DNA of 64,000 nt, from NCBI GenBank assembly GCA_014281115.1, contig JACONQ010000008.1, positions 2,542,001 through 2,606,000 on the forward strand. Reading direction: 5' to 3'. A program made the translations under genes and the position numbers. Shown here piece by piece: positions 21,981 to 32,217 of this stretch (positions within the stretch are counted from its first letter, which is position 1; every line of letters begins with the position of its first letter). Below the pieces are notes generated by a model. That model was not told the origin of the DNA, made no database searches, and worked only from the letters and a program-made list of their open reading frames with translations. The DNA comes from Laburnicola sp. R22_1. Lineage: Eukaryota > Ascomycota > Dothideomycetes > Pleosporales > Didymosphaeriaceae.

Positions 21981-23448
21981 TCAATACCCCACCTCATCAT
22001 TCCAATACAACGTCTCATGCTGCACCTCGGGCCCCGTAGCGCCAAACTCCCACCCAAACTTGATATTCAAATACTGCATAAAATGGCTCGCAATCTTGAT
22101 ATGCCCGACATCCGTCGGATGCCACTGCGGCCCAATATCGTTATGCTGCAGAATGCCCGTAGTATTGAAATAATGCACATAGCCCTCGGCCTCGTATGTC
22201 TTGTAAACCTGGTAGATCTCGTCGACGTACGCGCCTACCTGCCTGTACGAGTTCCCCGTTTGGGAGAAGCCGTTCCAGAGACTCATGAGGATGATTTGGG
22301 CGTCCGGGTAGAGTTTATGGACCGTGGGGACGAAGGCGAGGTACGAGGTGAGGTATTCTTCGCGGGTGGGCGGGGTGGCGGTGTTGTTGTCGTTTGTGCC
22401 GATGTTGATGAGGACGATGTCTGGGTGCGCGTGGGCGGAGAAGTCCCAGAGGGGTGGGGTGGAGTTGTAGAGGGTCAAGGCGCGATACGAGGTGTCGGTT
22501 GTGCGGTGAAATTGATATTCTTGGCCGCGCGGGTTGCCCCAGCAGTCTTGCGGAGTTAGTATGTGCATAGGATGGGTGCTAAGGGAGTAGAGGCTTACCT
22601 GCGTCGTGGAGACAGATGCCGGGATAGGCTGTGATGCTGAACTCGACGTTGCCGAGGCCAGCGCCAATGGTATCTGGACAGATCAGCCTCACCCTTACTC
22701 AATTTTGAACGGCTGTCCACATACAGCCAAAGCCGGAGAAGGCCTCGTAAGTTGCTGAATACCCCGCCGTAAGACTGTCACCGATGAACTCGATCCTCCT
22801 CGCATGATCGGGGATTTTGATCAACTTCTCGCCTTTGGAGAGATGGACAGCGGATATCTGCACTCCATATGCATAGTTGGTGACGCGGAGCTCGAATGTG
22901 AGCGGGAGTTGCCATTGTTGGGTAGCATTGAGGCCGGGAGTAGAGGGGGAGACGAGGTGATGGGTGGCGCCGGCGGTGATGTTGGTCATTTGCCAGTCGA
23001 GGCCGGCGACGCGGTAGGCGATGAGGACGCCATCCGAGGTGTGTTTGCCGAAGGTGATGGCGACGTTCTGGCCCGAGAAGCCGAACTTGAGGCCTGGTGC
23101 GCTGGGGGGTGTTAGTTCATGGAGATGATTGGGCAACGTCGCGGTTTGATCATTATCATTTTTTGTCGGTGATGGCATTCGACGAGTGACATCTCGATTT
23201 GCGATTGAAGCAGAGCACACCGAAACAGTGAACGTCACTTACGCCCACCACGAGATGTGCTTGTCGTCCCACCGCCCCTTGTACGAGAGCTCGGTCGCAT
23301 TTGGCCCATACGTCGTCCAGCCCGTCGAATTGGCCGTTAACGCTGCAACCTTGGTCTCCAGAAAATGTGTCTCGCGCGCATGGCCGTTTTCAAGAATGGT
23401 GGCGGTGGAAAGAGCGACGAGCCCGGCAAGGAAAGAGAGAAGTCTCAT
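21981..23448 (-). CDS. Secreted SGNH/GDSL esterase, carbohydrate esterase family 2-like
   Basis: Four exons on the minus strand (23448-23243, 23101-22725, 22673-22599, 22546-21981) give 407 residues; introns of 141, 51 and 52 nt are GT-AG and phases agree. The N-terminus is a signal peptide (MRLLSFLAGLVALSTATIL). A beta-rich N-terminal domain precedes the SGNH hydrolase domain, the CE2 layout. Catalytic blocks are GDSLTAG (about 176-182), GTND (about 269-272) and the C-terminal D-x-x-H in HPTDVGH (Asp365, His368). N-glycosylation sequons are frequent. The enzyme likely deacetylates plant or cell-wall polysaccharides such as xylan outside the cell. It is convergent with the ferric reductase, 421 bp away. 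Family assignment is from motif order, substrate is inference. Confidence 0.88.
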
Positions 23449-23787
23449 GCTGACAGCAATTGGACGAAAAGAGACGGGGACGACGGAGAGAAGAAGTACG
23501 AGGAGACGCCATTGAGAATATATGAAAAGAGTACCAGGGATATGGGGTGTCCACTGTCGATGATGGGACAGACTACTGTGGGGAAGGCGGATGGAAGCGC
23601 AGTGGAACCGGGCGAGCCGCTAGTGTGCCTGGCCGTTAATTAATTGGACATTAGCTCAACGGCCGATGTAAATTGTTCCGCGCAGGGAGGGCGAGGGCTG
23701 TCAATTGATGTTCTTTTGGGGTTGCAGCTCGCGGAGCTGTGCCTCGGCAGTCGCTGGTGGTGGTGGTGAATGTGTTGCCTGATGACA
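23449..23787. promoter_or_regulatory. Upstream region of the esterase gene
   Basis: GC-balanced stretch between the esterase start and a LINE insertion. Contains a TGGTGGTGGTGG-type short repeat near 23757. No gene is seen. Confidence 0.4.
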
Positions 23788-23960
23788 TTCATTCATTCAT
23801 TCATATCAGTTTATAGTCGACCTAACCTTTTACAGATTATGAGACTTAACAGCAAGCACAACCAAGGTTCAACAGCCAAAGTACGTAAAAAAAAAGGCGC
23901 GATTGGGATCAGCCACAGTGGGGAGCCGAAGCATGACGCGATGATTGTAAGGGCCGTTGG
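23788..23960 (-). mobile_element. Very short 5'-truncated LINE copy, least RIP-affected
   Basis: A 173-bp insertion in minus orientation flanked by CTGATGACA on both sides (23779-23787 and 23961-23969; the duplication extends to 12 bp with one mismatch). It begins on the plus strand with an ATTC tandem, the reverse of the (TGAA)n tail, and continues with the same 3' sequence as the 6524-7366 copy. This copy keeps CpG and CpA sites that are TpG/TpA in the other copies, so it gives a nearly unmutated reference for the family's 3' end. Its short length may have let it escape RIP. Confidence 0.82.
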
Positions 23961-23969
23961 CTGATGACA

Positions 23970-24568
23970 CGCACGATGGGCCATCCGTCAGCGGCCACAC
24001 CATGAGGCCAGTGCGACCTTCTGCATCCGGGAGGGGCGCGTATCGCAGCGCCAAGTGTACGAGCTGGTGGGCGGCGACATACGGCCTGGGGGGCCGACGG
24101 GCGGGAGACGCTGGTGGTGCTGGTGGTGCTGGTCGGGTGTACGCTGGTCAGCGATGTTGGGTGCGGGCGGCGGGCAGCCGGAGGGCGACGTCCGGCCCTG
24201 GATGGGATGGGATAGATCATAGGACCGCGGCGGGTGGGTGCAGCGCGCATCTCCAGTGCGTGTGCCTCGTGCCTGTACGATAGCCGCTCTCTGCGTGGAA
24301 ACAGGGCTGCAGCACACGGAGGTGTTCGTCGGCGGTTCGCAGCGTCTCATCATCCCTACCTACTATGTACTATCCCTCTCCCTCACGCCTCAGCGGCGTG
24401 CTTTGGGCCTTTGTGCAGCTGGGCTTGGCCGGCCGGTGCGACATATAGTGCCGGCCGTCCCCATCCCCCAGGGCGCCCATCGTCTGCTCTCTGCGTGCGC
24501 CGTCGTCGTCAGCGTCGGGCGGCATGCATGGTGTGCTCTGTGTCCGACCATGGTGTTAAGAGTGTGTG
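23970..24568. promoter_or_regulatory. Upstream region of CNL1
   Basis: GC-rich with GGTGCTGGTGGTGCTGG near 24113. Overlapping ORFs in several frames have Arg/Ala/Pro-rich artefact composition. No gene is supported. Confidence 0.4.
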
Positions 24569-25055
24569 ATGTCCTCCTCCATCCCCGACTCTCAACTGGG
24601 CCTCTCGCAGAGCGAAGTCCAGCTCCTCCGCCAGCACCAGCAGATTGCCCTGAGCCAGCGGGGCAGCTCTTCCTCGCGCGCCGCGTCGCATGCCTCGAGC
24701 CAAGGTCGTCTCCTCCTGGATCCCTCCAGCCTGCAGGCGCTCAGCGCCCACTTTGACCGCCTGATGTTCGCCATCCAGCAGCGTTGGCAGGCCGTACTTG
24801 ACCCCTCCCCCTCCTTGTACACGCAATGCCTCCTAATCACCGAGATAGCTCTCCCAGCAGACGCAGACGGCCACGACCCTCCAGCACGGCCGCGCAGGCA
24901 ATGCCATCCAGGACGCCGACGCCGAGATTGCGCGCTTCCGCGCCATCCTGCGCGAAATCGACGAGCTGCAGGTCGAGTTCGACAAGGTGCGCCGCATCGG
25001 CGAAATCGTCAAGGGCTTCAGGGCGCGCGTCCAGCATCTCGAGCGGCGTATCTAG
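24569..25055 (+). CDS. CNL1: BLOC-1 complex subunit CNL1-like coiled-coil protein
   Basis: Two exons, 24569-24793 and 24861-25055, encode 139 residues. The intron carries a tandem CAGCAG acceptor (24855-24860), so two in-frame forms differing by one Gln are possible. The N-terminal half is Ser/Gln-rich (SQSEVQLLRQHQQIALSQRG), followed by FDRLMFAIQQRW. The second exon forms a heptad-rich coil with DADAEIARFRAILREIDEL and RRIGEIVKGFRARV. This pattern is the one I associate with fungal CNL1, a subunit of the BLOC-1 complex that controls endosomal Rab5 recycling. Length is near that of filamentous-fungal members. Another BLOC-type coiled-coil protein such as Kxd1 cannot be excluded without a search. 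The exon junction is supported by the matching phase. Confidence 0.75.
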
Positions 25056-26554
25056 CCATAGCCATGCCTAAACACCACACTACACCACACTACACTCCTT
25101 TGTATTGACGATTGACGACACACATCAGACCTACCGTCCTCGCGGACACCATCGATACCCCCATGTACAAAAACGACGAGCCTCGCAGCACACATCACAC
25201 ATCTTAGCCGACAAAGGAAATGTTCAGAAATTGAGCGGCCTCCCGGCCATTGGGCGTTACGTGATTCAGGTTATCTGGGATTGGGGTGTAGGTACCCGTT
25301 ATTCTGCGCTGTATCCTGTCTTCTGTTACTCCCGCCTTTTCCGTCACACGGCTTCGCGTCTGGGTTCCTCTTTAGGGTGGCTCTGTACGAGGCTGCCCCC
25401 GGTTCTGTATCTCAGCAAGGCGGGTTGTTGCTTCTTTCTGCTCTCCTTGCTTTTGGGAGAGTCGCTTAATTCACTCCTAGCGTATGCGACAAAAGCAGTG
25501 TCACATTGTCATCACATTCATTTGTGCTTCGTGCAAGATGCACGACGTCTTTCTACTTTACCCGCAGTCTTACTTAATGACCCTCCCTTGGTGTGCATGG
25601 TGGGATGCACCGGCTCGAGCTGGTATTGTCTAGCTCGCGGTGAGCGGGCAGGAGCACTTATCGACTCGCAGCACCATACGTTTCGCACACCGATCTGACC
25701 CCAACGATACGACTACTTTTCTGGAAGAGGGGGGCTGCATTTGTAAAAAGAGGTGCTACCTATGCTGAAACATATATCCCTTGAAGACACATTCGTGTAA
25801 AATCAACCCGATCAAACCAAGTGCTTTCGGCTCGCGCGGCACAAATGCATCGAGCGCAATACACTCGTCAACGAGGGCGGCCGCAACTGCCGTGGTCAAG
25901 ATGGGATGGAAGCGACGGGTGGCGCATGCACGTCAGCTGTTTGGGCTTGCGCCGAAAGGTGGAGGATGTTGGTGTTGCACGGCGTCAGGCCGGGCCATTG
26001 GTGAATGGAGGGGCTGTTACTGATGCTGAAGTCACGAAGGTAGGCGTGGTAGGGACATGAGAATTCAAAGCTGTCTCCTTGCTTACCTGGCTATACCCCT
26101 AATAAACACAGGCCAGGTCCAAAAGTCGAGGTGAAGGCACTGTCAGATAAGATCAGCGCAAAGCATTTTCGTTATCATTGCCTCTACGAAGCATTACTCG
26201 TTCCAGATGCGGTGGATATCCGTGAAAACTTTCCATTACCGTCGCGCCTAGCAGTTGTTGGTCTTCGCGATGAGGCGGCATGAGCATGTGCTTCGCGCGT
26301 GCTTTCCCAAAGCACGCGCAGGCACACGCGACTTCCACATCCTCAGATGGAAGCAGCGCCTCGGACGCGGTCCAAACAATCTCCTCGCAAGTCCCCGCCT
26401 CTCATTCTCTTGCCATCCACAGCTCCACAGCTCCACTTCGCTTTGAGCCGCAGCAGTCTTATCTGACCGCGTCTATTCGCTATCGACTATCTCATCTCAA
26501 CCGTTTCGCTTTGCCTTTCGCTCCTCGACATTCTTACTACCCGCTATCGCCACC
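25056..26554. other. Intergenic, no gene supported
   Basis: ORFs at 25105-25698 (197 codons) and 25781-26060 overlap the 3' flank of CNL1 and the promoter of the next gene, have no domain and look non-coding. From about 26440 the sequence is C/T-rich and leads to the ATG at 26555. Confidence 0.4.
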
Positions 26555-27844
26555 ATGCCACCGAAGGCAGATCCTCTCGAGGAGTCAAACTCTGAACAGT
26601 CAAAGGAATCGTCACCTACAGATGAGGTGAATGACCCTGCTAACCCTGGGATGCGAATGCCCAGAGCAAGCCGTCGATCCTTGTCCCCAACCGACTACAT
26701 CTCTCGTCTGACAGGTCACAAGGACAAGTACGCAGACCATCGTGACTATTCACCGAATGATGGGGTAGAGGGCTCATCCAAGAAAGCGGTCAGATTCAAC
26801 CCTGATCGGCATCCTGGGATCCCCAATTATTTGACTGGACTACCCATCGAGGAAGAATTTTTCCGAGTAAGAGAACCAGTGAGTAATACTCGACGTTCTT
26901 ATGGCCCCCAAAGCCCACCCCAGAGTCGCTCCCCTCGAGTGTCAAGATTCATGGAGCACCTCGATGACGACATCCCACTATCTACGGAAGAACAACAGCG
27001 GTTGCTGGCTAGCAGACCTGATTCCAACAACATTTCACCCGAGATAGCCAGGCAAACCGCTGAACGAGTCGCTACACGACTGCGACTTTGGTGGTTACCG
27101 GACTTAGATTTGTCGCCTAGTCCAGATGCCTGGAGGGATGATGCGAGCTCGCTTATAGGAAGCTTAAGCCAGAGCTCCGGCGATTCGACCCACTCTGTTC
27201 AGGCATCCGAAGAAGACGTCACCAGAGCCAACGATCAGAATGGACATTCTCCTACAATACTGAGGACAATGCTAAATTCTTCTTCGCAGCTTCCTCAATT
27301 CCGGCAAGCAGAGCTCCCTGCCGCATGGAGATACGAGCTTCCCGAAAATTTCGACCCATTAGGGCGTGGTCCCCGAGCAGAACCAAGTTCGATGGGCGAG
27401 GTGCTCAACTATTCGCCATCTCAAGTACGTGACGCACTAGCAGATAAAGGAAAGCAGACAATTGCCGGCCCATCGTATGAGTTTATAACGCCCGGAGACC
27501 CCCCAGACCAGGCAAGACAGACAATTGCCGGCCCAGCGTACGAGCGCATGACTCCTGGAGACAGTCCACATTTACTTCCTGCTTTTGTCTTTCAACCGAA
27601 ACGTGCAACCGACAATGGAACGGAGGACGAAATCCTTCCAGTTACCGATCCTGAACCCAGAAGCATACCCACGCCTCTACCTGGGACCCAGAGGCAGGAT
27701 GCTTCGCCTTCACACGAGACTGAGAATCAGGATGCTGCGCCTGAGACTGGGAGCCGGGATCCTAGTCCACCTGATATTCCCAGGACCACGCTCTCCCGTA
27801 CCGCTACTAGCCATTGGGGTGTCTTGCTAGCATCTGTGAGTTGA
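26555..27844 (+). CDS. Disordered Ser/Pro/acidic protein or N-terminal extension of the following MFS-like gene
   Basis: An ORF of 429 codons from an ATG in good context (CCACCATGCC). Composition is hydrophilic throughout, rich in Ser, Pro, Asp and Glu, with no membrane segment or known domain. A duplicated unit occurs at about residues 305-340: KQTIAGPSYEFITPGDPP then RQTIAGPAYERMTPGDSP. The end reads LLASVS-stop; GTGAGT at 27836 is a good donor followed by a CTAAC branch site near 27865 and acceptors at 27878 and 27901. Splicing could fuse it to the transporter at 27935, but the best donor is in the wrong phase; a weaker in-phase donor (GTGTCT, about 27818) exists. Either a stand-alone gene or the cytosolic N-terminus of a large transporter. 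Family not recognised. Confidence 0.6.
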   Translation: MPPKADPLEESNSEQSKESSPTDEVNDPANPGMRMPRASRRSLSPTDYISRLTGHKDKYADHRDYSPNDGVEGSSKKAVRFNPDRHPGIPNYLTGLPIEEEFFRVREPVSNTRRSYGPQSPPQSRSPRVSRFMEHLDDDIPLSTEEQQRLLASRPDSNNISPEIARQTAERVATRLRLWWLPDLDLSPSPDAWRDDASSLIGSLSQSSGDSTHSVQASEEDVTRANDQNGHSPTILRTMLNSSSQLPQFRQAELPAAWRYELPENFDPLGRGPRAEPSSMGEVLNYSPSQVRDALADKGKQTIAGPSYEFITPGDPPDQARQTIAGPAYERMTPGDSPHLLPAFVFQPKRATDNGTEDEILPVTDPEPRSIPTPLPGTQRQDASPSHETENQDAAPETGSRDPSPPDIPRTTLSRTATSHWGVLLASVS

Positions 27845-27934
27845 ACTGAATGTGCTGTTACACCAGCTAACCCATTAGGCACTGCTATATCTGTCTTCTC
27901 AGTTCCCGGTGTGAGTGCTCTGCGCGTCAGGTCA

Positions 27935-30408
27935 ATGTTCCTAGCCGCCGTTTGGGCTATGTCACATGTCGCCCTGGACCTCCAAAGGCCCATGATAACG
28001 TCTCTGAAGATGACCATGACTGACAATAATTATAGGACGACGCTCGCAAGCATTGCGGCTTTCGTGTACCCCGACCTTGACGCGACAGGTCTTCCCCCAC
28101 AGCGAATTGTCCTCGCGTACCTGTGGGGATGCGCGGCGTTTTCTCCTGTTGCCGGGCATCTATTTGATCGACGTGGGCGCAGGTGGACTATCTACAGCGG
28201 ACCGTTGATACTCATCGGAGGGCTCATCCTCAGCATGTTTGCGCAATCATTTCTCATGCTAATCATTGGTCTGGTCGCCGCCGGAATAGGTGCTGGAATA
28301 TGTGAGGTCGTCGCCATCGCCGCGACAGTCGAACAGAACCCTCACGGGAGGTTTCTGCATTTAGGACTGATGGTCACCATTTCACTGTGCTGGTGAGTTA
28401 ACCCCAATGCGTTTTGCTAGTGACATTCACTAAGGATACCTCGACTTCAGTGGCGCGTCTACACTCTTGGCTCAATTGATGCTAAGTTTAGGGGAGAGGG
28501 GTTGGCGCCACTGCATCACTCTCTGTCTTCCGTTTCCACTGCTTGCAAGCTTCTGCTTGTCGATTTTCTATCGATCTCCACGGCAGGGTGCTCGTCGCCG
28601 CCCTGCCATTCCGTGTTGTATCTTTTCCTTTTTCGCAGTCTTTGGCATCATGGGCGCCCTTCAGCTGAACTCCTGGTCTAGCTCCGGTAAAAGTATTCCA
28701 TTCTTTACTTCAGGGATCGTTTCGCTGGTCGCATTGCTCACAATTCCATCACCCCGCTTCAGGCGTTGGGTGCCGATGAACACTCCGCCAATGATCCCTG
28801 GTAAGCCACCCACGCACAGTGTACAGGAACTAACGCTGACATTTCACTATCAAAAGGTCCTAAGCCTGACGGGCCTGCTGAGGGCCGCCTTTGGAGTACA
28901 TATGCCCCTCGCACTTTCGTCTCTATAATCCTTCTCAATTTCCTGGCGTCCGTGGTCTACTCTTCGTCGATGTTGTTCTATCCCGTGCAAATCTACACAG
29001 TCTACGACAACGACAATTGGAAAAAAGTTGGAATTCGGGGCATACCCATCGGTCTTGCTCCCTTAGGCACCATGTTCGGCCTTGCCTTGCTATATTTAAA
29101 CCGCGACCGGTCAAAGAATGAGCCGATAAGGAATTTGCCAACAATCCATACGCCGGCAAGGGCCGCTCCAACAGATGTACCTACAGATGCACCTACAGGT
29201 GACTCGACAGTAAAGAACGCGCCAACAGGGGACACGCCAACAGACAACGCGCTGATAGGGGATCCGCCAACAGAAGACGCGCCGGCGGGGGATGGGCTAA
29301 CAGAAGACCAACCAGCAGAGGATAAGTCACAAGAGGAAGAGGCATCAGAAGCAGAGCTGGTAGTAGCCGAGCCGACAGAGAACGCAACACCCACAGAAGA
29401 TGCACCATCGACAGAAAATGCACCACCGACAGAAAATGCACCACCGACAGAAAATGCACCACCGATGGAAAACGCACAGGCAGGGGACGAGCCGACACAG
29501 AACGAAGACGAGAACGAGCAGCAAAGCAAGCGGCTGCAGCAAGTGGGTCCAGGCCTAGTTCTTTCTACTGGATCCGCACTCTTGTTCTTTTCTTTGCTAC
29601 CTCTTGTCTTGACGCACTTGCAGCAGCCATGGGTCGTGTAGAGCATGCTTTTAGTGACAGCTGTGGGCTTCGGAATATTTCACGTACCCACAATGTTGGT
29701 CTGCATCTTGACAGGTCACTGGGAAATGACTGGCACGATTGTGGGTATTTTTATTGCGGTGCGCGGTCTAGGGGTCTCTCTCGGTTATCTGGTAAGGTTC
29801 TCTCGCAGCGTAGAACATGCTTTTATTGATCCATTCGTCAGATACACCACCGCATCTTCGAAATGGAATTTTTCAAAGCAGCAGCGCTATTTTCTTCGGA
29901 TAAGTTCGCTTGGCTGAAGTCGAACACGAATCTCCGGGAGACGCTCGTCCAACTTATTCACGATTCGGTTCCGTACACCATTCTACCGGAGTTAGACGCG
30001 CACAGTTTTGGCCAAAATTATGCTCAAGTCATTGACTCTGGTCGAAAAGTTTTTCAAGCCGCATCTGAAAAAGTCGTCTTTCAGAGTCTCTTTGTCGCGT
30101 TGGGTCTTCTTGTTCTTGTTAGTCGCCCCGACGATGTCTATTTTTCTGATACTTACTTGCACCTTCAGGCCGGCGGGGCGACCTTGAGCCCTCTATTTAG
30201 CGACTTACCGAAGAGACTACGCCGTCCGATCCAGGATATAGAGCTTGCACAACTGCCAGACGGAAGTGCAACTGAGGGAAGTCCATTGGCCAAGAGGCCT
30301 GCGACTGAGGGAACTGCAGTGGCCGATAGACTGCCAACCGAGGGACCCCAGGACATGGATGCAACTCAGGCCGTGGATGAATCCTTCCAACAAGACAACG
30401 TCGCATAA
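27935..30408 (+). pseudogene. MFS-like transporter with repeat-filled loop and in-frame TAG
   Basis: Exons 27935-28392, 28451-28800, 28857-29791, 29842-30117 and 30169-30408 are joined by short GT-AG introns with fitting phases. The MFS signature A is visible after TM2: GHLFDRRGRRWTIYSG. About ten hydrophobic helices precede a hydrophilic loop (about 29110-29530) filled with Pro-Thr-Glu-Asn-Ala repeats; more helices follow. At 29639-29641 a TAG interrupts the open frame between THLQQPWVV and SMLLVTAVGF, and coding-like sequence with two further introns continues in phase. CAG-to-TAG by a C-to-T change is the simplest origin. The C-terminal tail has repeats ATEGSPLAKRP and ATEGTAVADRL. Substrate unknown. 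It may be a functional truncated protein, a recent pseudogene, or a sequencing error. Confidence 0.65.
29160..29490 (+). repeat. Coding minisatellite (PTENAP-type units) in MFS-like gene
   Basis: Tandem units of about 18 bp, best conserved at 29397-29475 where ACAGAAAATGCACCACCG recurs nearly perfectly, encode PTENAP-like hexapeptides. Degenerate versions extend upstream to about 29160. Confidence 0.7.
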
Positions 30409-30824
30409 CAGTGGGTGATCGGTATTTCTTCTCTGCATTATTCCAATACGTCGAATCACCTGCTCACATCATTCTTGTTGCAGACACTGGGCACAAAATG
30501 CCCATGATTGTTCTTCGAGTGTGTTAGGTGGGGGTTCATTAAGTGGCCTTTCGCTGGACGAGGGTCACATTTTGCCGCATTGTTGCAGAGTATTCTTGTA
30601 ACTCTTTTAGCACCACCTCTGTGTTAATGAAGCAACTTTTTTGACTGGGCAAATAATCTGGTTACCAACTCGCAGTATAATTCTCCCGAACGCTTTGCTA
30701 ATCTCCTCACATGCCTTGTCCGAGCCTTCATTGAGCTTCATCTAATTACACTATCTAGCATTTACCATGAGGAAAGCTTCTACGGCACCAAAACCTCACT
30801 GCACATACGCACATACCACCCAAT
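30409..30824. other. Intergenic between two convergent genes
   Basis: No ORF. It holds the 3' ends of the MFS-like gene and of the kinase gene on the other strand. Confidence 0.4.
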
Positions 30825-31668
30825 TTAAACCACATCCGGCAATCCCTCCCACCCCTCCACTCCCTTCAATCTCTCCCTCACAAACCTCACCATCTCATCC
30901 ATATCCACATTCTCCTCCTCACTCACCTCGACAACCGTAACCCCATCTTTTACCATAGCCTCCCTAATCAGGCCAATCGTGCGCTCATGCTCGTCAAACC
31001 TCATATCAAAAACATCGCCCTCCCTCTTCCTCGCTTCAAACCTCCTCTGCGCCTCAGCCCGTCCAACGTTCAAAATAATGACTACCGTCCACGGACCCGG
31101 CGCCCAGTCGTCGCGCACTATGGGTGTGAATTCTTGCCATTGGGAGGGGGAGCGGGGGAAGCCGTCGACGAGGGACGCGCTGCTTGGATAGGGCTTGTTT
31201 TCCTCGTTTTTTTAAGTGGCAACTGGGGCGGCGGAGTCGCCATGCTAAGCATATGACCGCGGATAATGTGCGCGATGAGGGGTGTAGGGACGAGTGTGCC
31301 TTCGCGCAGGTGCGTGCTGATTAGCGTGTGGGTTTGGGGGGAGAGGGTGGTGTGTTCGACGGGCGTGGAGGTGAGGGTGCGGAGGTGGGTGCCGATGGAG
31401 AGGTGGGTGCCGATGGAGAGGTGGGTTAGTGTTTGGGGGGTTGGGGGGTGGGTGGTTAGGTGGGTGGAGAGGGTGGATTTTCCGGCGCAGGGGGGGCCTA
31501 GGGGGGTTAGTGCTGTGTGTTATACGAGGATGGGGGAGGGGGGGAGGAAGGGGGAGGAAGGGGGTTGGAGTTACCTAGGATGAAGTGGAGGGGTGGGAGG
31601 GTGGTGGGACGGGGGGGAGGTGGTTTGGTGTCGAGGGTTAGGCGGGTGGGTTTTAGTTTTATGGACAT
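30825..31668 (-). CDS. Adenylate/UMP-CMP kinase-family nucleoside monophosphate kinase
   Basis: Three exons on the minus strand (31668-31575, 31497-31224, 31179-30825) give 240 residues. Intron 1 (77 nt) has GTAACT, a CACTAAC branch site and TAG, and creates the P-loop ILGPPCAGKST (30-40) across the junction. The NMP-binding block THLSIGTHLR contains an 18-bp duplication. DGFPRS (128-133) with SQW matches the adenylate-kinase DGFPRxxxQ block, and RKREGDVFDMRFDEHERT resembles the LID/C-terminal arginine region. Intron 2 (44 nt, GTTGCC donor) is the least certain. The enzyme would phosphorylate NMPs or NDPs using ATP. It is divergent from the viperin gene across 549 bp, recalling the CMPK2-viperin pair of vertebrates. 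Substrate preference for cytidine nucleotides is inference. Confidence 0.78.
31383..31418 (-). repeat. Perfect 18-bp tandem duplication in the NMP-binding motif
   Basis: AGGTGCCGATGG-type unit: two identical 18-bp copies (31383-31400, 31401-31418) with a partial third. It repeats the HLSIGT hexapeptide exactly at the position of the conserved NMP-binding loop. Confidence 0.8.
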
Positions 31669-32217
31669 TGTGGTGGGTGGGGTTTGAGGTAGGGATGGAG
31701 AGGTTGGTGTTGAGAGGTGGGCTGTTGGTGAGTTCAAGGGGTGATGGTTGGGGGCAAGATTACTTTGGTGTGGCGTGATGTGGGGAGTAGGCTGAGGTTT
31801 ATAGATTGCGGATGGGTTTGTTGTTGTGTGTTGGGGGGAGGTTTTAGAGGGTGTGAGTTTGTGTTAGATTCTTAGAGGGAGGTTGTGTGATACGTGAGTA
31901 AAGTAGTTTGTTTACGTAGAGGTGAGGTGTAGTTGCTTTCATTATGCTTGGTTGCTTGCGTGTTTGGTCCTATGAGACGAGTTGGAGATTTGCTACGCGC
32001 GTCTTCTAGGGAGCTTGGACACTGTGATGCGGCACTGAGATTTTCTGATTGTTAAAAGATGCTTTGCTCATGCGTAAGACCCTCCCACCTGACCATGTGT
32101 TGCTTGCTCCTCCAGTCCCAGCCCCCATCGCAGCAAACATCCTCAGTACAAAATCAGTTCACTCCCCCGTGTTCTCATCTTCCTCACCACGACATCTAGT
32201 AGCAACAGTTCAACAAG
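31669..32217. promoter_or_regulatory. Bidirectional promoter between nucleotide kinase and viperin
   Basis: 549 bp separate the two start codons. The kinase side (31670-31900) is G-rich on the plus strand with few C, the viperin side (32060-32217) C-rich with few G, so both transcripts start in pyrimidine-rich leaders. A shared promoter suggests co-expression; no specific factor site could be confirmed by eye. Confidence 0.6.

Noticed and set aside
23779..23830. ATTC tandem as a CRISPR or satellite start
   Set aside because: It is the reversed (TGAA)n tail of a LINE copy with matching target duplication.
25105..25698. 197-codon ORF downstream of CNL1
   Set aside because: No domain, no homologue-like composition, and it lies in the probable 3' UTR and intergenic DNA.
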